Shown here: piece after piece, positions 8,540-19,487 of the stretch
Layout: every line of letters begins with the position of its first letter
Numbering within the stretch: position 1 is the stretch's first letter
Translations under genes and position numbers: made by a program
NCBI RefSeq assembly: GCF_008642335.1
Contig: NZ_CP029191.1
Span: 1,054,001-1,118,000, forward strand
Reading direction: 5' to 3'
DNA: 64,000 nt
DNA from: Streptomyces venezuelae
Lineage (GTDB): Bacteria; Actinomycetota; Actinomycetes; Streptomycetales; Streptomycetaceae
The notes under the pieces: model-generated
The model's input: the letters and a program-made list of their open reading frames with translations, nothing else
The model's database searches: none
Told to the model about the DNA's origin: nothing

Positions 8540-9033
8540 CGAAGCGTCCCTCCTCGAACGGGCAGCCAAGGGTCCGGCCGCTGTGTACGGGCAATGATGC
8601 CCAGGCAATGTGATCGATAACGCCCCGCGGGGGGCCGCCGACCAGTACGCTCGACGCGTCGCGTGCCGGGCACATTCACCGGGCATGCGGCACGGTGAAG
8701 ATTCCGCTCCGAAGCGCCTGGTCAAAAGCACCGGCAAAATTCGGCCGACCGCGCGGATCAGGGAATACGAGGTCGCGGGGCCGAGGCCCGTACGAAATCG
8801 GCGTAAAGGCCCGCACAAGTCCCGCACAAGGACGGCGCGATAAGTCCTTGCTCGCAATATGCGGTTCGCCTAGATGAAACACCGCTCGAACACAGCTCGT
8901 ATAAACTCCGCAATCTAGGCAGAGAGTTGGCGCTCGCGGCCCCAGCCCCCGCCCCTCTGACCCAGAGCTGACAGCGCCGTCACGCACCTGCCCCCGCTCC
9001 ACTGTGCCTGTCGAATGAGAGAGGCGACCCACC
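8540..9033. promoter_or_regulatory. 494-bp intergenic region with divergent promoters
   Basis: No convincing gene. It separates the divergent GCS2-like and hypothetical genes. On the plus strand TTGCTC (8848-8853), a 17-bp spacer and TAGATG (8871-8876) make a good vegetative-type promoter for the gene at 9034, giving a ~150-nt leader. The local base composition is more AT-rich (about 8840-8920) than the flanks. No palindrome stood out. Confidence 0.45.
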
Positions 9034-9618
9034 ATGCCGCTGCATGTCCCCCCGGCTCCCGCGCCCGCCCTGCGCTGCGTCCTCACCGCACTCGGTTCCC
9101 CCACCGCCGTCCGTGAGGCCCGCACGCCGTCCCTGCGTACCGCCCAGGGACCGGCAAGTCCCGAACTCCCTTTGCCCGTGCACGTGTTGGACCACATCAC
9201 CCCGCAGGCCACATCGCCCACCCGGCTGGCCGGCTGGCGCTTCCTGATCCGCTGCGCCGAGCGGTCCGTCGCCGCGGCCGACACGATCCTCACGCCGGAC
9301 GGGTGGGCGTTCTCCCACTTCTTCGAGGGTCCCTACATCACCTCGACGGAGCGGGCGCTGCGGCACGCGGAGGCCATGCCGATGCCGTGCCAGCCTCGGC
9401 TGCTGTCCGTACCCGAGCTCTACATGCTCACGCTCTGGCTCCACCGCGACTGCACGGACGACGGCGCCGAGGGCTCGCTCGCCGCCTCCGATCTGCTCGT
9501 GCCGCTCGCGCCCGCCCCGCCCGGCATCGCGGCCCACCGCCCGCACCGCGTCGCCGAGCTCCTGCCGATGCTGAACCACCGCCTGACACCGGCACCGCTG
9601 CTGAGCTCACCCGCCTGA
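9034..9618 (+). CDS. Conserved hypothetical Streptomyces protein
   Basis: 194 residues; I do not recognise a domain. The middle (WRFLIRCAERSVAAADTILT, GWAFSHFFEGPYITSTERAL, LLSVPELYMLTLWLHRD) looks like a folded alpha/beta core, flanked by Pro/Ala-rich ends. No signal peptide or membrane segment. ATG at 9034 follows GAGAGG about 9 nt upstream. The coding bias is normal for the window. It is followed by a ~300-bp gap and the DUF5999 gene, so it is probably a single-gene unit. Confidence 0.75.
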   Translation: MPLHVPPAPAPALRCVLTALGSPTAVREARTPSLRTAQGPASPELPLPVHVLDHITPQATSPTRLAGWRFLIRCAERSVAAADTILTPDGWAFSHFFEGPYITSTERALRHAEAMPMPCQPRLLSVPELYMLTLWLHRDCTDDGAEGSLAASDLLVPLAPAPPGIAAHRPHRVAELLPMLNHRLTPAPLLSSPA

Positions 9619-9924
9619 CAGCGCCCGTCACGCTTCCCGTGCCCCGCCGCCCACCGGCCGCGGGGCACAGCGCTGCCCACCCAAGTGGACTAGCCCGGTC
9701 AGGCCACCCCGAACCACCCGAAGAGACAGGGAAGTTGGGCTGAACCGTCCGGGTGGGTGATACGTCATTAAGCAGTAGGAGCCGCTGCGGCAAAATCCCT
9801 GCGGATTGACGCCCGTAGGGCAACACTGGGATCGGACCGACTACAACGGGGGGCGGTTATGAATACCGCATCGAGCCACAGGACCGACGTCACAGCCATC
9901 ACATCGCAGCGAAAGAACCCTTCC
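9619..9924. other. 306-bp intergenic region
   Basis: Between the hypothetical gene and the DUF5999 gene. It contains a GC-rich inverted repeat just after 9640 (CCCCGCCG...CGCGGGG) that may end the upstream transcript, and a TTGACG at 9806-9811 that could be a -35 element for the downstream gene, without a good -10. An in-frame ATG at 9859 could extend the downstream gene by 22 residues. Confidence 0.35.
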
Positions 9925-10131
9925 ATGTGCCAGCACCAACCACCGTGCCCGACAGCCGACTCCGCCGACCGGGAAGCCGCGCTCCTCACGGCAAGCCACC
10001 CGGAGCAGGGCTGGAGCCTGCTGTGCAACGGCGTCCTGCTCTTCGAGGACACCGGTGAGCTGCTGCCGGACGGTCAGATCATCGCCCCGCACCGACCGCT
10101 GGGCACCGACCAGGTCATGACGGCCGCCTGA
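9925..10131 (+). CDS. DUF5999-family small protein
   Basis: 68-residue protein starting MCQHQPPCPTAD and ending near QIIAPHRPLGTDQVMTAA, which I recognise as the DUF5999 family common to streptomycetes. Two cysteines and one histidine at the N-terminus (CQHQPPC) could bind a metal. The remainder (GWSLLCNGVLLFEDTGELLPDG) looks like a small beta-rich domain. Function unknown. The family normally begins at this methionine; the longer ATG at 9859 follows a G-rich stretch and cannot be excluded. It is convergent with gcvP across a strong stem-loop. Confidence 0.8.
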   Translation: MCQHQPPCPTADSADREAALLTASHPEQGWSLLCNGVLLFEDTGELLPDGQIIAPHRPLGTDQVMTAA

Positions 10132-10205
10132 CCGCCACGGCACATCCGCACGACGGCACAACGGCACGACATGCCGCACAGCACCTGAGCATCACGGAAC
10201 GACGA

Positions 10206-10241
10206 GGGGCCGGCCCGGAGAGAACTCTCCGAACCGGCCCC
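10206..10241. terminator. Bidirectional stem-loop between the DUF5999 gene and gcvP
   Basis: Two nested perfect stems: GGGGCCGG (10206-10213) with CCGGCCCC (10234-10241), and CGGAGAG with CTCTCCG inside. It sits between convergent genes and can terminate both. Confidence 0.75.
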
Positions 10242-10272
10242 GACGCATGCCCACGCGCAGCGGGCGCGTGCA

Positions 10273-13161
<2,889 letters not shown>

Positions 13162-13222
13162 TGCGGAGGCCTCCTGGTCTGCACGACCTGCGAGGGGTAC
13201 CACGGCGCGGGTACCCGGACGG

Positions 13223-13437
13223 CCTCCCCCTCTGTCATGTCAACCTGAGAGCTTCACAGGCCCGTCTCGCGACAGATCTGCTTTCACCGTCGGTGAGGAA
13301 GGGTTCCGAACGTGCCCGCCCGACGCCCGCCCTGCTTTCCAGAGTGACCTCGTCCGTGCGGTACGGGTGCCTGAGAGATTCCGGGGAGGATTTGCTCCTT
13401 CGGCGCCTCCGGACGTGTGATCCGGAGAGCTCTCCCG
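13223..13437 (-). promoter_or_regulatory. Tandem glycine riboswitch in the gcvP leader
   Basis: Read on the minus strand, aptamer 1 shows GGAGAGCTCTCC, GCCGAAGGAGCAA and AATCTCTCAGGCA (about 13340-13437), and aptamer 2 shows CACCGACGGTGAAAGC, GAAGCTCTCAGGT and GACAGAGGGG (about 13223-13340). These are the conserved blocks of gcvT-type glycine riboswitches, in the usual two-aptamer arrangement. It ends about 60 nt before the gcvP start. Activation by glycine is the known behaviour of the class. Confidence 0.95.
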
Positions 13438-13460
13438 CACGGGGTCAGCGGCCAGGCGCC

Positions 13461-13466
13461 AGCCTA
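13461..13466 (-). promoter_or_regulatory. Candidate gcvP -10 element
   Basis: TAGGCT on the minus strand, about 24 bp upstream of the riboswitch 5' boundary, which would put the transcript start just before aptamer 1. No good -35 hexamer is visible 16-18 bp upstream. Confidence 0.45.
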
Positions 13467-13519
13467 CCAGCGAGGACCGTGACCGATCCCTCGAGTGGCC
13501 ACCTGCCCCGAAGTGCTCT

Positions 13520-13536
13520 TTCGTAGTGACTACGAA
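13520..13536. promoter_or_regulatory. Perfect inverted repeat between gcvP and the PRC-barrel gene
   Basis: TTCGTAG-TGA-CTACGAA, a 17-bp perfect 7-3-7 dyad, 55 bp before the PRC-barrel start and upstream of the gcvP promoter. The symmetry and AT content suggest a repressor site. The regulator is unknown. Confidence 0.5.
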
Positions 13537-13591
13537 TGATTAAGGATGAGTTACGCCCGTTTTCGACGAGCCGCGACCAGCTGGAGGGCCC

Positions 13592-13987
13592 GTGCAGACC
13601 GATATCGATCCGCGCAACCTGATCGGCCGCAAGGCGTTCGACCGGAACGGGGCGAAGATCGGCACGGTCGACGAGGTCTACCTCGACGACGCCACCGGCG
13701 CCCCGGAGTGGGCGGCCATACGCACCGGTCTCTTCAGCCGGGACGCCTTCGTCCCGCTGGAACCCAGCGAACTCGTCGAGGACGGCACCCTGCACATCCC
13801 CTTCGACCGGGACCTGATCAAGGACGCCCCGGACTTCGGAGTGGGCCGCCACCTCTCCCCCGAGCAGGAACTCCAGCTCTACCAGCACTACGGCCTGGAC
13901 ACGACGCCCCCGCAGCCCCCGTCCTCCTCCATGCCTCCCCCGGACCAGAACTTCGGCCACATCGCCGGCACCGAAAGCCCCTCCTGA
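13592..13987 (+). CDS. PRC-barrel domain protein
   Basis: 131 residues. Residues ~8-75 form a PRC-barrel (IGRKAFDRNGAKIGTVDEVY, PEWAAIRTGLF, HIPFDRDLIKDAPDF), a small beta-barrel that usually mediates protein or RNA contacts. The C-terminus is Pro/Ser-rich and probably disordered. GTG at 13592 follows GGAGG with a 5-6 nt gap. It is convergent with dinB, only 6 bp between stop codons. No membrane segments. Streptomycetes carry several such stand-alone PRC-barrel proteins of unknown role, some stress-induced. Confidence 0.9.
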   Translation: MQTDIDPRNLIGRKAFDRNGAKIGTVDEVYLDDATGAPEWAAIRTGLFSRDAFVPLEPSELVEDGTLHIPFDRDLIKDAPDFGVGRHLSPEQELQLYQHYGLDTTPPQPPSSSMPPPDQNFGHIAGTESPS

Positions 13988-13993
13988 CACCCC

Positions 13994-15412
13994 TCAGCCG
14001 ACGACAGGTCTTGCGGGCGGCTCCGACACGGGCGCGGCGACCAGCGGCAGCGGTTCCGCGGGCTCGAGATCCGGATCGTCCGTACGGAACGTCTTCACCC
14101 GCCCCGGCGCCGACAGCGGCGTCTCGAAGCGCACCGTCACCCGCCCCAGACCGCTCCCCTGCACCCACCCGTGCCCGTACTCGGCATGCCGCACGTCGTG
14201 CCCGGCGGTCCACCGTCTCTCCGCCGGAACCACCGGCTCCGCAACACGCTCCGTCTCCGGCTCCGGCCCTACGGGACCCGCCACCTCCCCCTTCACCAGG
14301 GACACCCCCTCCACCCCCGCGGTCTGCGCCTGCGCCTCCGCCTGGGCCTGGGCGAACAGATCCTCCTGCGTGTAGTCCGTGAGGCCCGTGACGCCCACTC
14401 CAAGGAGCCGGACGCCCCCCGTGGTGTCCACGGCCTCCAGAAGCCGCGCCGCGGCCTCCTGGACCACCCCGGGGTCGTCCGTGGGCCCGCGCAGCGTCTC
14501 GGAGCGCGTCAGCGTGGAGAAGTCGAACCGCCGCACCTTGAGCACGATGGTCCGCCCCGAGTGTCCCGCCGCCCGCAGCCGCTGCACGCACCGCTCGGCG
14601 AGCCGCGCGACCTCCGCCCTGACCCGCACCCGGTCATGGATGTCCACGTCGTACGTGTCCTCGACACTGACCGACTTCGACTCCCGCTCCGCCACCACCG
14701 GCCGCTCGTCCCGCGCGAGCGCCATCGCGTACAGCGAGCCCCCGTGGGCCTTGCCGAGGAGCCGTACAAGCTCGTCCTCACCGGCCTCCGCGATCTCGGC
14801 GACCGTGAGGATCCCGGCCCGCCGCAGATGGTCGCCCGTGGCGGGCCCCACCCCGGGCAGCGTCCGCACCGACATCGGGCCGAGGAGCGCACGCTCCGTG
14901 CCCGGCGCTATGAGCCTGAGCCCGTCGGGCTTGGCCTCCTCGGAGGCGATCTTCGCCAGCATCTTGGACGCGGCGAGCCCCACCGACCCGGAGAGCCCCG
15001 TCACCGCCCTGATGTCCGCTCGCAACCGCTCCCCCACGGCTCTGGCCGACTCGGCGGAGTCGGCGACGCCGCCCGCCTCAAGGTCCACGAAGGCCTCGTC
15101 CAGGCTGAGCGGCTCCACCAGCGGCGACAACTCCCGCAGCAGCCCCATGACCTGCTCGCTGATCTCGCGGTACAACCCGAAGCGCGGCACGAGATAGGCG
15201 GCGTTGGGCGCCAGCCTGCGCGCCTGCCCCATGGGCATCGCCGAGTGCACACCGAACTTCCGCGCCTCGTACGAAGCGGTGGCCACCACACCGCGCGGCC
15301 CGAGCCCGCCCACGACCACGGCTTTTCCCCGCAGACTGGGCTTCGCGGCCTGCTCTGCGGACGCGTAGAAGGCATCCATGTCCAGATGCAGGATCGTCGG
15401 CGCGCTTCTCAC
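13994..15412 (-). CDS. dinB: DNA polymerase IV (Y family) with C-terminal Tudor-like extension
   Basis: 472-residue translesion polymerase. Catalytic carboxylates are present in LHLDMDAFYAS and PLSLDEAFVDLE, with the helix-hairpin-helix VRTLPGVGPATGDHL and a little-finger domain to about residue 345. The last ~125 residues exceed the usual length. They contain an acidic linker and then HDVRHAEYGHGWVQGSGLGRVTVRFETP, which resembles the Tudor/SH3-like C-terminal domain of PcrA/UvrD helicases and could contact RNA polymerase or another partner. Start is GTG at 15412 with GGAGAT very close upstream; this start is slightly uncertain. It lies 37 bp downstream of the MerR gene and may be co-transcribed. 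Confidence 0.95.
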   Translation of the reverse strand: MRSAPTILHLDMDAFYASAEQAAKPSLRGKAVVVGGLGPRGVVATASYEARKFGVHSAMPMGQARRLAPNAAYLVPRFGLYREISEQVMGLLRELSPLVEPLSLDEAFVDLEAGGVADSAESARAVGERLRADIRAVTGLSGSVGLAASKMLAKIASEEAKPDGLRLIAPGTERALLGPMSVRTLPGVGPATGDHLRRAGILTVAEIAEAGEDELVRLLGKAHGGSLYAMALARDERPVVAERESKSVSVEDTYDVDIHDRVRVRAEVARLAERCVQRLRAAGHSGRTIVLKVRRFDFSTLTRSETLRGPTDDPGVVQEAAARLLEAVDTTGGVRLLGVGVTGLTDYTQEDLFAQAQAEAQAQTAGVEGVSLVKGEVAGPVGPEPETERVAEPVVPAERRWTAGHDVRHAEYGHGWVQGSGLGRVTVRFETPLSAPGRVKTFRTDDPDLEPAEPLPLVAAPVSEPPARPVVG

Positions 15413-15449
15413 ATCTCCGATGCTGCCCTACGCCACTGACAACGCGGCC

Positions 15450-16076
15450 TCAGACAGCCCTGTTGCGCCTTCTGGCCAGTTCGTCGGCGGGGTTGTGACC
15501 GATGAGCGTCTCCCCCGTGTCGACGCGCTCGCCGTGCAGCTGGGAGAGGGCGGCCTCGACATCGCGCCAGACGACTCCCACGGCGATCCCGAAGACCCCC
15601 TGCCCGCCCTGGAGCAGGTCGTGGACCTCACTGGACGTCGTGCACTCGTACACCGTCGCGCCGTCGCTCATCAGCGTCATCCGCTCGAGGTCGCGGAATC
15701 CGCGCTCCCGCAGGTGCTGGACCGTGGTGCGGATGTTCTGCAGGGACACGCCCGTGTCGAGGAACCGCTTCACGATCTTGAGGACGACGACGTCGCGGAA
15801 GCTGTAGAGCCGCTGTGTCCCGGAGCCACCGGCTGCCCGCACACTGGGTTCGACCAGGCCGGTACGGGCCCAGTAGTCCAGCTGCCGGTAGGTGATGCCC
15901 GCGGCCGCGCACGCGGTGGGGCCGCGGTAGCCGACGTGCCCGGACTGTTCCGCTTCCTCGGACGTGGCGTCCCCGCTTCCCTGGACCGCCATCGGTCGGT
16001 TCGGGGAGTGATCGACCGCACCGCCGTGGAACGGGTACGGACCGCCCATCGCCGTACCGTCGCCGCTGCTTCTCAC
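15450..16076 (-). CDS. MerR-family regulator (Rv1830-like position)
   Basis: 208-residue MerR-type protein. After a ~50-residue disordered start, the DNA-binding helix-turn-helix is YRGPTACAAAGITYRQLDYW with wing ARTGLVEPSVR, followed by the dimerisation helix (DVVVLKIVKRFLDTGVSLQN) and a ~80-residue effector-like tail. No metal-binding cysteine cluster is present. I chose GTG at 16076 because AAGGAGGGAGG lies just upstream; the open frame extends further without a better start. In mycobacteria the same position next to the bifunctional nuclease and FtsR-like gene is held by a MerR protein. Targets are unknown; growth or division control is inferred from the neighbourhood. Confidence 0.9.
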   Translation of the reverse strand: MRSSGDGTAMGGPYPFHGGAVDHSPNRPMAVQGSGDATSEEAEQSGHVGYRGPTACAAAGITYRQLDYWARTGLVEPSVRAAGGSGTQRLYSFRDVVVLKIVKRFLDTGVSLQNIRTTVQHLRERGFRDLERMTLMSDGATVYECTTSSEVHDLLQGGQGVFGIAVGVVWRDVEAALSQLHGERVDTGETLIGHNPADELARRRNRAV

Positions 16077-16246
16077 GCCGACCTCCCTCCTTGACCTGCC
16101 TTCTCGACGGTAGGCAGTCGCCAGGGGCTCGTCAACGATCGCCACACTCGGCACGCCGAGTGATAATCACCCTGAGAGTGGTTTCCCGTGACTCACGCCG
16201 GGGAAAGGCTGACCGAATGGTCTCAAACCGGACCTCCGGAAGCGGC

Positions 16247-16720
16247 TCACTGGCTGTTGGTGCCGAAGTCCTCGGGCGAGATCTGGTCGAGGAACTCGCG
16301 GAACTTCTCCACCTCGTCCTCCTGCTCGTCCGGGATGGCGATGCCGGCGTCGTCCAGCACGCCGTCGCTCCCGAAGATCGGCGTCCCCGTGCGCAGCGCC
16401 AGCGCTATGGCGTCGGACGGCCGCGCACTCACCTCGACACCGCTGGCGAAGACCAGCTCCGCGTAGAAGACGCCTTCCCGCAGGTCGGTGATGCGCACTT
16501 CGGAGAGCTCTTGGCCGACCGCCTCCAGCACGTCCTTGAAAAGGTCGTGGGTCAGCGGCCGTGCGGGTGCCATGCCCTGCTGCGCGAAGGCAATGGCGGT
16601 TGCCTCACCTGGTCCGATCCAGATGGGGAGGTACCGGTCGCCTCCCACTTCACGCAGGAGCACGATCGGCTGGTTGGAGGGCATTTCGACCCGGACACCT
16701 ACGACGTCGAGCTCGTTCAC
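16247..16720 (-). CDS. Bifunctional nuclease family protein (DUF151)
   Basis: 157 residues with the DUF151 core: MNELDVVGVRVEMPSNQPIV, LPIWIGPGEATAIAFA, and the SARPSDAIALALRTGTPIF signature, plus an acidic C-terminal tail (DEQEDEVEKFREFLDQI). Named for plant homologues with RNase and DNase activity; in bacteria the role is untested. GTG at 16720, weak AGGG site upstream. It lies between two MerR genes on the same strand (74 bp and 170 bp gaps), in the conserved actinobacterial order GarA - FtsR - nuclease - MerR. Confidence 0.9.
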   Translation of the reverse strand: MNELDVVGVRVEMPSNQPIVLLREVGGDRYLPIWIGPGEATAIAFAQQGMAPARPLTHDLFKDVLEAVGQELSEVRITDLREGVFYAELVFASGVEVSARPSDAIALALRTGTPIFGSDGVLDDAGIAIPDEQEDEVEKFREFLDQISPEDFGTNSQ

Positions 16721-16794
16721 ACAGCAACCCTAGGACGTGGCTGGCAGGTTTGGGTAGTCGGGCACCCGTCGAGTACCGGACGGGCACGGTCGAG

Positions 16795-17538
16795 TCAGGG
16801 CGATCTGACGCCGAGCGCGGTCTGCACGAGCGCCGAGTGCAGCCTTCCCGTGAGGCCCGCCAGCTCTCTGGTACGGGCCTCGGCATGGGCCCTGGTCTGC
16901 GGATTGCGGTGCCTGCGCAGCGGCGCGACCACGGCGTCCACCAGAGCGGCCTCGCGCTCGGCGGCGGCCTTCATGGCGCGCAGGTGGCGCGGCTCGATGC
17001 CGAACCGGCCGAGCTCGACCACGAGTGAGGCGACCGTGACGGCCTCCGCGTCGTACCCGCCGTCCGGCAATGGCGCGACCAGGCCGTACGACTCCCACTC
17101 GTGGAGCTGTCCTTCGTCGATCTCGGCGGCGGCCAGCAGCTCTTCACGGCCCACACGGGCCGCCGTGGGCCCCTCGGCCTCGTCCTGGCCCGGACCGTCG
17201 CCGTCCTCCCGCTGGCGCCCCAGGGACGGCAGTGGGGGCCTCTCACCGCGCTCCAGCGCCTCGAGGTGCTCACGGATGACCTTGAGCGGCAGATAGTGGT
17301 CCCGCTGCATCCGCAGGACGTGCCCGAGCCGTTCCACATCCTCCGGGCTGAACTTCCGGTAGCCGGAAGGCGTGCGCTGCGGCTCGATGAGCCCCTCGGC
17401 CTCGAGGAACCGAATCTTCGAGATCGTGACCTCGGGGAATTCGTCACGCAGTTCGTTCAGCACGGTACCGATGCTCATCAGCCGACGGTCCGCGGCGGCG
17501 GTGCCGTTCCCGGCACCGCCCCTCGGTGTTTGAAGCAT
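16795..17538 (-). CDS. MerR-family regulator, FtsR-like
   Basis: 247-residue MerR-type protein. The helix-turn-helix (SIGTVLNELRDEFPEVTISKIRFLEAEGL) and wing (EPQRTPSGYRKFSPEDVERL) closely match the FtsR/Rv1828 group, described in Corynebacterium as an activator of ftsZ. A variable middle, acidic and Pro-rich, is followed by a second helical region (DAEAVTVASLVVELGRFGIE). ATG at 17538 has GGGAAGG upstream. Its position 46 bp after the GarA-like gene is the same as in mycobacteria. A role in cell-division gene expression is inferred from family and context. Confidence 0.88.
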   Translation of the reverse strand: MLQTPRGGAGNGTAAADRRLMSIGTVLNELRDEFPEVTISKIRFLEAEGLIEPQRTPSGYRKFSPEDVERLGHVLRMQRDHYLPLKVIREHLEALERGERPPLPSLGRQREDGDGPGQDEAEGPTAARVGREELLAAAEIDEGQLHEWESYGLVAPLPDGGYDAEAVTVASLVVELGRFGIEPRHLRAMKAAAEREAALVDAVVAPLRRHRNPQTRAHAEARTRELAGLTGRLHSALVQTALGVRSP

Positions 17539-17584
17539 GGGCCTTCCCTGGGGGTCGTGCCCCCAGGCGGCGCCTGGGGGTGGG

Positions 17585-18436
17585 TCAGAGGCCGACGGCC
17601 CGCTGGCTCGCGTAGAAGACCAGTCGGTACTTGCCGATCTGCACCTCGTCGCCGTTCGAGAGCGAGACCGAGTCGATCCGCTCCCGGTTGACGTACGTGC
17701 CGTTGAGGCTGCCCACGTCCGCGACGGTGAAGGAACCGTCCTGGACCCGACGGAACTCCACGTGGCGACGCGACACGGTCACGTCGTCGAGGAAGATGTC
17801 GCTCTGCGGGTGACGGCCGGCCGTGGTCAGCTCGCCGTCCAGCAGGAAGCGGCTGCCCGAGTTCGGACCGCGGCGCACCACGAGGAGCGCCGAGCCGAGC
17901 GGCAGGGCGTCGACGGCCGCCTGCGCCTCCGGGGAGAGCGCGGGAGACGGATTCTGGCCCGTCGCCTCGGCGTCGTAGGCCTCCAGGCCCGAGATGGAGA
18001 TCGTCGAGGTGGTCTCGGACGCACGCTCCGGAGTGGCTCCGGCCCGCAGCGGCGCACCGCAGTTGGAGCAGAACCGGCTCGCCTCGGCGTTGCGGTTCCC
18101 GCACCTCGTACACACCAGGGCCATGGACGGGTCCTCCTGCCGTGGCTGCCCCGCGGGGGCATTCGATCCGTACGGGCCGGGGGCGAACCCTCCACCCGTA
18201 CTTGAGGTTGAAGGTTCCCCGAAACCTATGCGGCCGGGACCGGCAGGGTCAACAGATGACGCGCCCTGTCCGCCCGAATTGTCACCACCTGGACCAGCGA
18301 CCTGATCGCGGAACATCGGGCGACCGGCGCCCTGCTCCTCACCATCTCCATGGCGCGGGGCACGGTGCCGGGCAGTGGCCGGATTGCCGCTGTCCTCACG
18401 TGCGCTCTTACCGAACAACTTCGCAAACAACTTCAC
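17585..18436 (-). CDS. garA: GarA/OdhI-like FHA-domain protein with N-terminal extension and zinc ribbon
   Basis: 283 residues from GTG at 18436 (AAGGGG site upstream). Order: a 104-residue Gly/Pro-rich leader starting KLFAKLFGKS; a zinc ribbon (C109, C112, C123, C126); the ETTS phospho-motif at 141-144, which Ser/Thr kinases PknB/PknG modify in mycobacterial GarA; then the FHA domain at ~190-278 (GRHPQSDIF, VSRRHVEF, GSLNGTYVN). In relatives the unphosphorylated protein binds and inhibits 2-oxoglutarate dehydrogenase and controls glutamate metabolism. Internal Met105 at 18124 has its own strong AGGAGG site and would give a 179-residue classical GarA-sized protein, so two products may exist. 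Confidence 0.92.
   Translation of the reverse strand: MKLFAKLFGKSAREDSGNPATARHRAPRHGDGEEQGAGRPMFRDQVAGPGGDNSGGQGASSVDPAGPGRIGFGEPSTSSTGGGFAPGPYGSNAPAGQPRQEDPSMALVCTRCGNRNAEASRFCSNCGAPLRAGATPERASETTSTISISGLEAYDAEATGQNPSPALSPEAQAAVDALPLGSALLVVRRGPNSGSRFLLDGELTTAGRHPQSDIFLDDVTVSRRHVEFRRVQDGSFTVADVGSLNGTYVNRERIDSVSLSNGDEVQIGKYRLVFYASQRAVGL
18129..18138 (-). promoter_or_regulatory. Internal ribosome-binding site inside the GarA-like gene
   Basis: On the minus strand GCAGGAGGAC stands 4-8 nt before an in-frame ATG at 18124 (codon 105). It is a stronger Shine-Dalgarno than the one serving the upstream GTG start at 18436. Confidence 0.6.
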
Positions 18437-18635
18437 GGGCGATTCCCCTTGACCGAAACAGACCCGCCCGTGGGGCAGGACGAACCCTGATTGCACACAC
18501 CGGCATTCGTCGGTGAGCCAGACATCCTCACAACGTCCGTGACCACCAAACAGTTTCCACCACGCACCGTAGTTCTGGTGCGCCGACCCCCCGCAACCTC
18601 ATGCCCCCGCCCGACGACGCTCATGCGTCCGCCCG

Positions 18636-19487
18636 TCACTGGGAGGACGACCGAGCGTAGTCAGGCCGCTTCGCAGGTCGCAAGGCGTCCACAACGATCT
18701 TCTCCGAGCGTTCCACGGTGACCGTGGCCTGCTCCTTCTCCAGAGTCTGCACCACGCCTCCCGGGATGTTCAGCGCAGGTTCCAGATCCTGCGGCTTGCC
18801 GATCACCTTGAAGAGGTACGGCTCACCGACCTTGCGGCCGTCCACACGGACACCACCGCCTCCGGCGTCCGACAGATACGTGTCGGCGACGACGCGCACG
18901 TCGTTGATCTGGATGGCCTCCGCACCCGCGGCGCGCAGCTGCTGAATGGCGTCGAGCAGCATGTCCGCCTCGATCGCCCCCTTCGTGTCCTCGATGGTCA
19001 GCTGGATACCGGGCCCCTGGGCCGCCACCGTGCCTGCCAGGATGCCCAGTTGCCGTTCCCGCTCGACCGTCTGCTTGCGGGCCTCTTCTGCCTGGTCCGA
19101 GCTGTTCTCCAACCCGGTCCGCTGCTCTTCGAGGCGCCGCTTCTCCTCTTCCAGACGCTCAGTTCGGTCATCCAGTTCATCGAGGATGCGTACGAGATCT
19201 TCTTGCCGTGCGCCGCGGAGCGCACTGCTGTCGTTGTTGGACCGCACCTGGATCGCCAGGCCGAGGCCGAGCACGAACAGCAGCAGGGCGACGATGAGTT
19301 GGGGCCGGGTCACGCGGGGCGGCCACAGGCCCTGTGCCAGCCTCTGACGGCCGGTGAGCTGCGGTGGTTCCTGCGGCTCGGGCGCGGCCGTCTCGGGCGC
19401 GGGTGTGCCCGGCGCATGGGGGACCTCCGCGGGGAGTTCCTTGCGCCTGTTGTAGTCGGGGCTCTCGTCGGCACTCATCGGCGTCAC
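18636..19487 (-). CDS. DUF881 membrane protein (second copy)
   Basis: 283 residues. Pro-rich cytoplasmic N-terminus (~60), one transmembrane helix (LIVALLLFVLGLGLAIQV), a coiled coil of charged heptads (~95-145: LDDRTERLEEEKRRLEEQ), then the DUF881 domain (GPGIQLTIEDTK, LRAAGAEAIQINDVRVVADT). Function unknown; by topology a membrane-anchored, outward-facing protein. The GTG at 19487 overlaps the Sbp stop codon in a GTGA, indicating translational coupling. In Mycobacterium the matching gene is Rv1825. Confidence 0.92.
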   Translation of the reverse strand: MTPMSADESPDYNRRKELPAEVPHAPGTPAPETAAPEPQEPPQLTGRQRLAQGLWPPRVTRPQLIVALLLFVLGLGLAIQVRSNNDSSALRGARQEDLVRILDELDDRTERLEEEKRRLEEQRTGLENSSDQAEEARKQTVERERQLGILAGTVAAQGPGIQLTIEDTKGAIEADMLLDAIQQLRAAGAEAIQINDVRVVADTYLSDAGGGGVRVDGRKVGEPYLFKVIGKPQDLEPALNIPGGVVQTLEKEQATVTVERSEKIVVDALRPAKRPDYARSSSQ

